From positions 20,913,901 to 20,977,900 of the forward strand of contig CM038469.1 in assembly GCA_021464415.1 (NCBI GenBank): a stretch of DNA of 64,000 bases, read 5' to 3'. Within the stretch, counting starts at the first letter, position 1. Every line of letters starts with the position of its first letter. The position numbers were made by a program, and so were the translations under genes. This document shows, in pieces, positions 59,079-64,000 of the stretch. Source of the stretch: Lonicera japonica (taxonomy: Eukaryota; Streptophyta; Magnoliopsida; Dipsacales; Caprifoliaceae). The notes under the pieces were generated by a model, which saw only the letters and a program-made list of their open reading frames with translations, did not search any database and was not told the origin of the DNA.

Positions 59079-59190
59079 GGTACAGACCACTGCAAACCAG
59101 CCTTTTAGCAATGATTTTTCGTGACCAAAACATTGGGGATGCTTTCAGTGACAAAAATTCATCACTAAAGATTAGGTCTGCGTACGTACC
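59079..59190. mobile_element. MITE related to 13959-14083
   Basis: The left end GGTACAGACCACTGCAAACC runs into CCTTTTAGCAATGATTTTTC. The right end CACTAAAGATTAGGTCTGCG closes with TACGTACC. It shares the TTTAGCAATG-TTTTYCGT core and CCCCAATG/CATTGGGG middle with the copy at 13959. It lies just downstream of the guanylyltransferase stop codon. Confidence 0.55.
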
Positions 59191-59436
59191 ATCCACACCT
59201 GATACTAGCCATATATATATCATTTCTAGGATATAATTTAAGAACGCTGCCATACATAGTGAGATCTTGATGAAACAATCAAATTGTCACATAATGATTT
59301 CCCCTGTAAGAACTAAACGACTTCCTGGAAATTTCAAAGATCAATCAGTAATCATGAAGTAAAAATTTGGCTTGAAACTATCTGATGTTATAGGTCAGGT
59401 ACGATCAGAAATTGTGGACCAACAGACTCACAACCA

Positions 59437-62400
59437 TCAGAAGAGCTTGTTGTCGTTGTCGAGTATGTTTGGATGAGCTTTCCAAAAGCTCGCCTCGATT
59501 ATGTCACAGTGTTCCACTACGACTTTCTTGCGCGATTTTCCTGCTGCCCCTTCCTCATTATTTGCCTCAGTTGTTTCCTCCTGCATTTTGTTTTTCTTTT
59601 GAATCAATATATACCTCTCAATTTTACGTGTAGAGAGAGAACTGTTGGAAATCATATTTATCTTTTATTATTTTGGTTATTAAGTTATATTTTGCAGCTT
59701 TTGTACATCCCATAATTGTAACGGATCATTTAGATTTAGACTTGAATTAGGATTTGATTTGTGTCCTTTTTTCTCTATTTATTTTGGTTCTTAGTTGTAA
59801 TCCTAATTTTTCTATAAGAATACATGCCTCTGGCTCTCGTATTGGGTACGCCAAAGACCCATTAAGTTTTTCAACTACAACACACACACACACACAGAGG
59901 GGGGGGTCGAGGTCAGGGGTTTACCTTGTCCCAGAAAATAGAGGATCCTTTGCGAAACATGATAGGCAACGTGTTGTAGTCAATACCGAAATCCTTTTCA
60001 AGCAGTTTATATTTGTCATGCGTTTGTGTACCCTGCACGAGGAAAAAGTATTAAATAGGTATTCAGGGGCTACAATTGCATTTATTATCACAATACTCCT
60101 AAACGCTTTAAATATCAATTTTAGAAGAATGTGCATGCAACGAAAGTTAAAAAATTATAACAATGGTGGAATATGCAGATTATAAGGGGAAGGCACATAA
60201 AGCATGGCATTTGGGCATAATCTAATGCATGTAGTAAAGCCTTTTTAAAACTTTTTCATGTTTGGATCTTGAGTAATGTACACCTAATAAACTCTTAATG
60301 TCCATTTTAGAAGTTAAAGTTGGAATTTTTCTGGTATTATATTTAAAAACTAATAAATATATAGTCGTCCGGGAACATTGCAATCAAAGTTAAGCAAATT
60401 TAGCACCTTTAACTCCTTTTGAGCATCACTTTTGCTCATGCCAGACTTGACTAGCATCCAAAAACAAGTGTTATACTGATTGTTGATGTGACCTGAAAAT
60501 TCAAAACGAGTAATGACGGTACCGAATTACAAGGCAATGTCCTAGTGAGGTTCGCTTTTGCACGATATACATTAAGAAAATTTCTCCAATCAACCCATAA
60601 AGAAATTATACTCACAATCAACTTGCCTCCATGATAGATAATCTCGAAGAATCTCAGGTGAAGGATAGCATACAGCCCGCCCATCAAAATACGGTGGGCA
60701 CTTCAACTCTTTTTGCGGAAAAAAATCTTTCCATTTCATTACATACATTGAGGAGAAGAACGACACAATAGCAGACACTATTCCACTGCAAAAAAAAGAT
60801 GGTTACGGAACTAAAATGAAATAATCATAAATTTCCTTAATGCAAACCGAGTAGAAGTAAGTTCAGGTTTGTGCCATAATGCCCTTTTCTACTTCAATAT
60901 GCCTAGTTTGCACAAAGGCCATACTGGATCTTAACACAAACTTTCAACTATACTCCCTCTATCCCAAATAAAGAGCCCAAGATTCCTTTTTGTGATGTCC
61001 GAAATGAGTCCGCTTTCATTTTTAAAACATAGTCAACATACCAATACTCACAATCAAAAATATGTTTTGTCCGAAACCATTGTTTTGTATTTGATTATTT
61101 TCACGCTTGTCTTTTCGTATATATACTGGTGGTGGACAGCTTGTCCGCCTTCACTTTGTAATCATATTCGAGAACTAGGTATGGAGGGAGTATTTGATAG
61201 CAGGGCCAAAAAATAGTCAATCATGGCTTGCTTCAAATTTGAAGGTGTTTCTTAAGTCGAATCTTCAACAGCATACATTTAGAAAGTTTACTTTTACTCT
61301 AATCTGAGATAACCACAAGATTTGAAGTAAATCATAACTCTATGGTAAAAACAACAGGGGAAAATTTCATGAAGAATTTTGTTTGCGGCTTTCCAAATAT
61401 TTGTTATATAAGAAAATTTCTCATGGTTTTCCACTACAATGAAAAGACCATTTATTTGGTCAAATTGATTATCAAATTCTGGCTGTGTTAACTGAAAAAT
61501 AAGATGAAAACAGCTTTCCCTATTTGTTTCTTTTGGGGGAGTGGGGGTGGGGAGTGCTTTTGCCTCCCCAAGAATGGGCCCAATGATGGCAATGGAACAC
61601 CACCTAGCTCACAATTCTCAGATAATTGAAACTCCTAAAAGCAGGGGATTACATCAATGTTTTCTAAGGCTACAAAACCTAGCTAGGACGAGATACTAAA
61701 ATACCGAATACGCAAAAAATTGATGACAAAATAACTAGAAACCGAAAATTCCATCAATATGGGTCTGTTTGATAAAAAGGTAGGAAAATAATTTGAAAAA
61801 AGATTTTTTATGAGAAGTTGGAAAGATAAATGATTGATTTGTACTCTTGTAGGAATGTTCTCCACCTTTTCCTCATTATTCATGGAAAAAATTTCTTGCC
61901 CATCTGCCAACGAAATGGATTCCATGGAAAATCAAAGAAGGCAATAGAACACTCATCAAAACTTTTATCTCTTTTTCCAGCTTCTCATAAAAATTATTAG
62001 TGTTTTCAATCATTTTCTAACTTCTTTTTTATCGAACGCCCCTATATCTCTGAATATTAGCACTTTGTAACAACCAAGTAAAGAAAATTCCCGAAAAAAC
62101 AGTAGAAATGATGGAAGAGAAACCTGGCACATCTTTGATAGAGCTGTGAATCCCTCTTCAAAACAAAGCTGAAAGCAATAAAGTTGACAATGTAAAATGC
62201 CAATATAGCGTATGTGTAGGACGATAGCGAGTACTGCAACATGTAAGTTATTGTTTTGCGGCATGCACAATCAAGTGATGAACCTTTAAATTTAATTATG
62301 AGTTGACGGAAACAATTGCAGAACACATGCAGTAAGAAACTTCTAGAGAGCTTTGTTCATTGTCATTTTGCGCACGTAAGAGTACAAGTATGTGAACCCA

Positions 62401-63736
62401 CTTGGGAATGACCAAAGAAACATGAAATCCAATAGCCAGACAAAATCAAAAGCTCTTAAAAAGCCCTAGAAAGAAGTGACAGTTTGATCAATAACTGATA
62501 CTTCTTCTGACCTAAAACTTTCTTCGAAACCACTCTGTTTCTTTTTCAATTTTTTCCTTTTTCTATTCTCTCATATGGCTATCCATCCCCAACCACAACC
62601 CCCCCCCCTCTTCCCCGCCCGCCCACAGAAGTTCTTCACCACTTCTTCCTTTAATCTACAAGTAATTAAATCTGTCAAATCTTACAATTAGCATTCAATT
62701 CAGCATCTCACATAATAATATCAATCATGCTATATATAAAACTAATTGACAATTCTAGCCCTAGATGAAATGAAATTGCTCTGTCATTGTTCAAATTCTA
62801 ATTAAGAATATATTATTCATATATTTATGGTGCGCCCCTTACTTCGAAAGGGAACACCTAGGTGATTAGTATATAAGTGGCCATTCCACTTGCATAATTT
62901 TAACTTGTATTAGTGCCAACAAGTTACCGCTCTTCAGAAGCACATAATGACAGTCAACTAAGTTTTTGTGGTAGCTTCAGAGTCGTCCTACAATTGTCTC
63001 TTTTGGTTCATTCTACTATTAGGCTTCCAAGATGGAAAATAGGAAAAACAATTGATTTTCGTGAGAAAATACAAAAGAGTTGACCAATGTGGTGAGCTCT
63101 TCCATTTTGGCTTTTTCCACCAAGAAAAAAAAAAGAACTTCGGGTGGTGAGGAAGAATATTTTTTAACAGAAAATTGAGGATGATGGAGGACATCTACTC
63201 ATAAAATAAGCATGATATGGAGAACATCTCACCACATCCCTAAATTTATTTTCCAACTTCTCAGAAAAATCAATTAGCTTTGCTATCATTATCCATCTTT
63301 TTATCAAACGGAGTCTTAGTAGAATCATTGTTATACTTGGAAGACAAATGAAATATGGATCGAGTATCGGAATCTATGAATTTATTCAGTAAATTTGGAC
63401 ACCTAGTATCTGATACATATCCGAGAAACATGAAGTATCGGTAATTAATTATCCTTTTATTATGGATATGTAAAAATAAGTATCCGATACGTATCCAAGA
63501 GTGTCAGTATATGATACAGCTACGCGACCTTCTTTGAAGTATCCGTGCTTCTTAGGTGAGAATGGTAAGGTTAAGCTAATAAAAGTATATTAAAACAAAA
63601 TTACCTGTACTCGTCACTCACTCCATATGCAAAGACAACATCATTAAACTCCTCTACCACAGCTACCGCACATGAATTCATGAGGTTCAGAGCATGCTCA
63701 TCATTTGGCTTTTCAAATTCATGAACGTCAGAGAAT
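59437..63736 (-). CDS. THG1: tRNA-His guanylyltransferase (THG1-like), 3' exons, partial
   Basis: Adds the G-1 nucleotide to the 5' end of tRNA-His, which histidyl-tRNA synthetase needs. Six exons with canonical borders join in phase: 63736-63605, 62168-62124, 60785-60616, 60492-60407, 60032-59925 and 59580-59437 (stop). They encode 227 complete residues. Visible: FSDVHEFEKPNDE; GVSDE, carrying the two metal-binding acidic residues of the palm-like active site; FVLKRDSQLYQR; MKWKDFFPQKEL; FDGRAVCYPS; WRQVDC joined to the HINNQYNTCFW tRNA-contact motif; GIDYNTLP; and the C-terminal HCDIIEASFWKAHPNIL of plant proteins. The upstream exon with the RIDG motif must lie beyond 64000. Plant relatives can have two tandem domains, so this may be the second. 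Introns hold two MITEs. No defects seen. Confidence 0.93.
61761..62042. mobile_element. MITE in guanylyltransferase intron
   Basis: The left end GGGTCTGTTTGATAAAAAGG and the right end TTCTTTTTTATCGAACGCCCC are inverted repeats. Interior phrases GAGAAGTTGGAAA and CTTCTCATAAA match the copies at 17127-17420 and 63115-63318. About 280 bp, wholly intronic (intron 60786-62123). Confidence 0.65.
63115..63318. mobile_element. Partial MITE of the same family in the next intron
   Basis: Shares GGTGGTGAGGAAGAATATTTTT, given here as a diverged match of GTAGTGGTGAAGAAATTTTTT, plus GGAGAACATCTCACCACATCC, and ends TTTTTATCAAACGGAGTC. The left terminus is missing. A following stretch (63360-63540) is rich in GTATCCGATACGTATCC phrases, a separate low-copy-looking repeat. 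Confidence 0.5.
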
Positions 63737-64000
63737 CTACCAAAAGCCAAACAAACTGAATTATTAAGATTCATTTGCAACATCAAAGCATATGAACAAA
63801 ATTACATAACTCCACGCATCGGAGCTTTGATGTAAAAGTATTGACTAATTTGTAATTTGTGGGTTGCACCAATCCAATAAGATTCTTTAGTTCATTCAGA
63901 CTTGAAAAGGTAGTCGAAATTTGCCTGATGCTATAAACCCAACTAAAACATAACTTTACAACTTGTACAACAGTAGCTTCAACCACACATTCTAGACTAC

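Noticed and set aside
60451..60687. ORF reading across 60407-60785 on the minus strand as one exon
   Set aside because: Splice signals at 60616/60615 and 60493/60492 and THG1 homology show that an intron separates two exons here.
62596..62625. C-rich run in a guanylyltransferase intron
   Set aside because: Short low-complexity sequence with no structure beyond composition.
63360..63540. Repeated GTATCCGATACGTATCC phrases in an intron
   Set aside because: They look like a plant dispersed repeat, but no termini or unit length could be defined, so no element is called.

Overview
This is an AT-rich stretch of flowering-plant nuclear DNA, most likely from a eudicot. It has spliced genes with canonical introns, a coiled-coil NLR immune receptor, a plant-type tRNA-His guanylyltransferase gene, tRNA-derived SINEs, MITEs, and layered Ty1/copia and Ty3/gypsy retrotransposons. 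I do not recognise the species.

Layout. 1-4 kb: debris of a long-LTR (Tat/Ogre-like) element with a readable LTR promoter and a 13-bp minisatellite. 4.1-7.9 kb: one apparently intact two-exon CC-NB-LRR gene on the minus strand, with a MITE in its intron. 8-19 kb: non-coding DNA with microsatellites, SINEs, several MITE families, the 3' half of a dead LINE, a 713-bp tandem duplication and a Mutator-like element with a 9-bp target duplication. 19.7-44.4 kb: a nested retrotransposon stack. An old copia-type element (gag remnant, an extra ORF, polypurine tract and LTR start) was hit by three solo LTRs of one gypsy-type family. One of those solo LTRs was then split by a 10,070-bp copia element (21230-31299, minus strand) with matching 5-bp target duplications. 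44.7-54.4 kb: a short LINE insertion, a MITE, a Tat-type element with an antisense ORF and an integrase fragment, and an Athila-like gag split by a fourth solo LTR. 54.9-57.2 kb: a CACTA element. 59.4 kb to the right edge: the 3' exons of the guanylyltransferase gene on the minus strand, continuing beyond the window.

Only the NLR (effector recognition) and the tRNA-His guanylyltransferase (5' G-1 addition to tRNA-His) look like working host genes. Nothing suggests that they act together.

The most unusual signal is a shared promoter architecture in the LTRs. Short dyad motifs (GTCGAC or ACCGGT cores) lie just upstream of the TATA region at fixed spacings near two DNA helical turns. The copia LTRs carry four 12-bp palindromes spaced 22/19/22. 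A diverged internal array with exactly the same 22/19/22 spacing lies ahead of the extra ORF, and each array ends 96-97 bp from a TATA-like box. Two diverged gypsy solo LTRs carry ACCGGT-type motifs spaced 22/42/22. Preserved geometry with diverged sequence suggests an undescribed retrotransposon promoter grammar.
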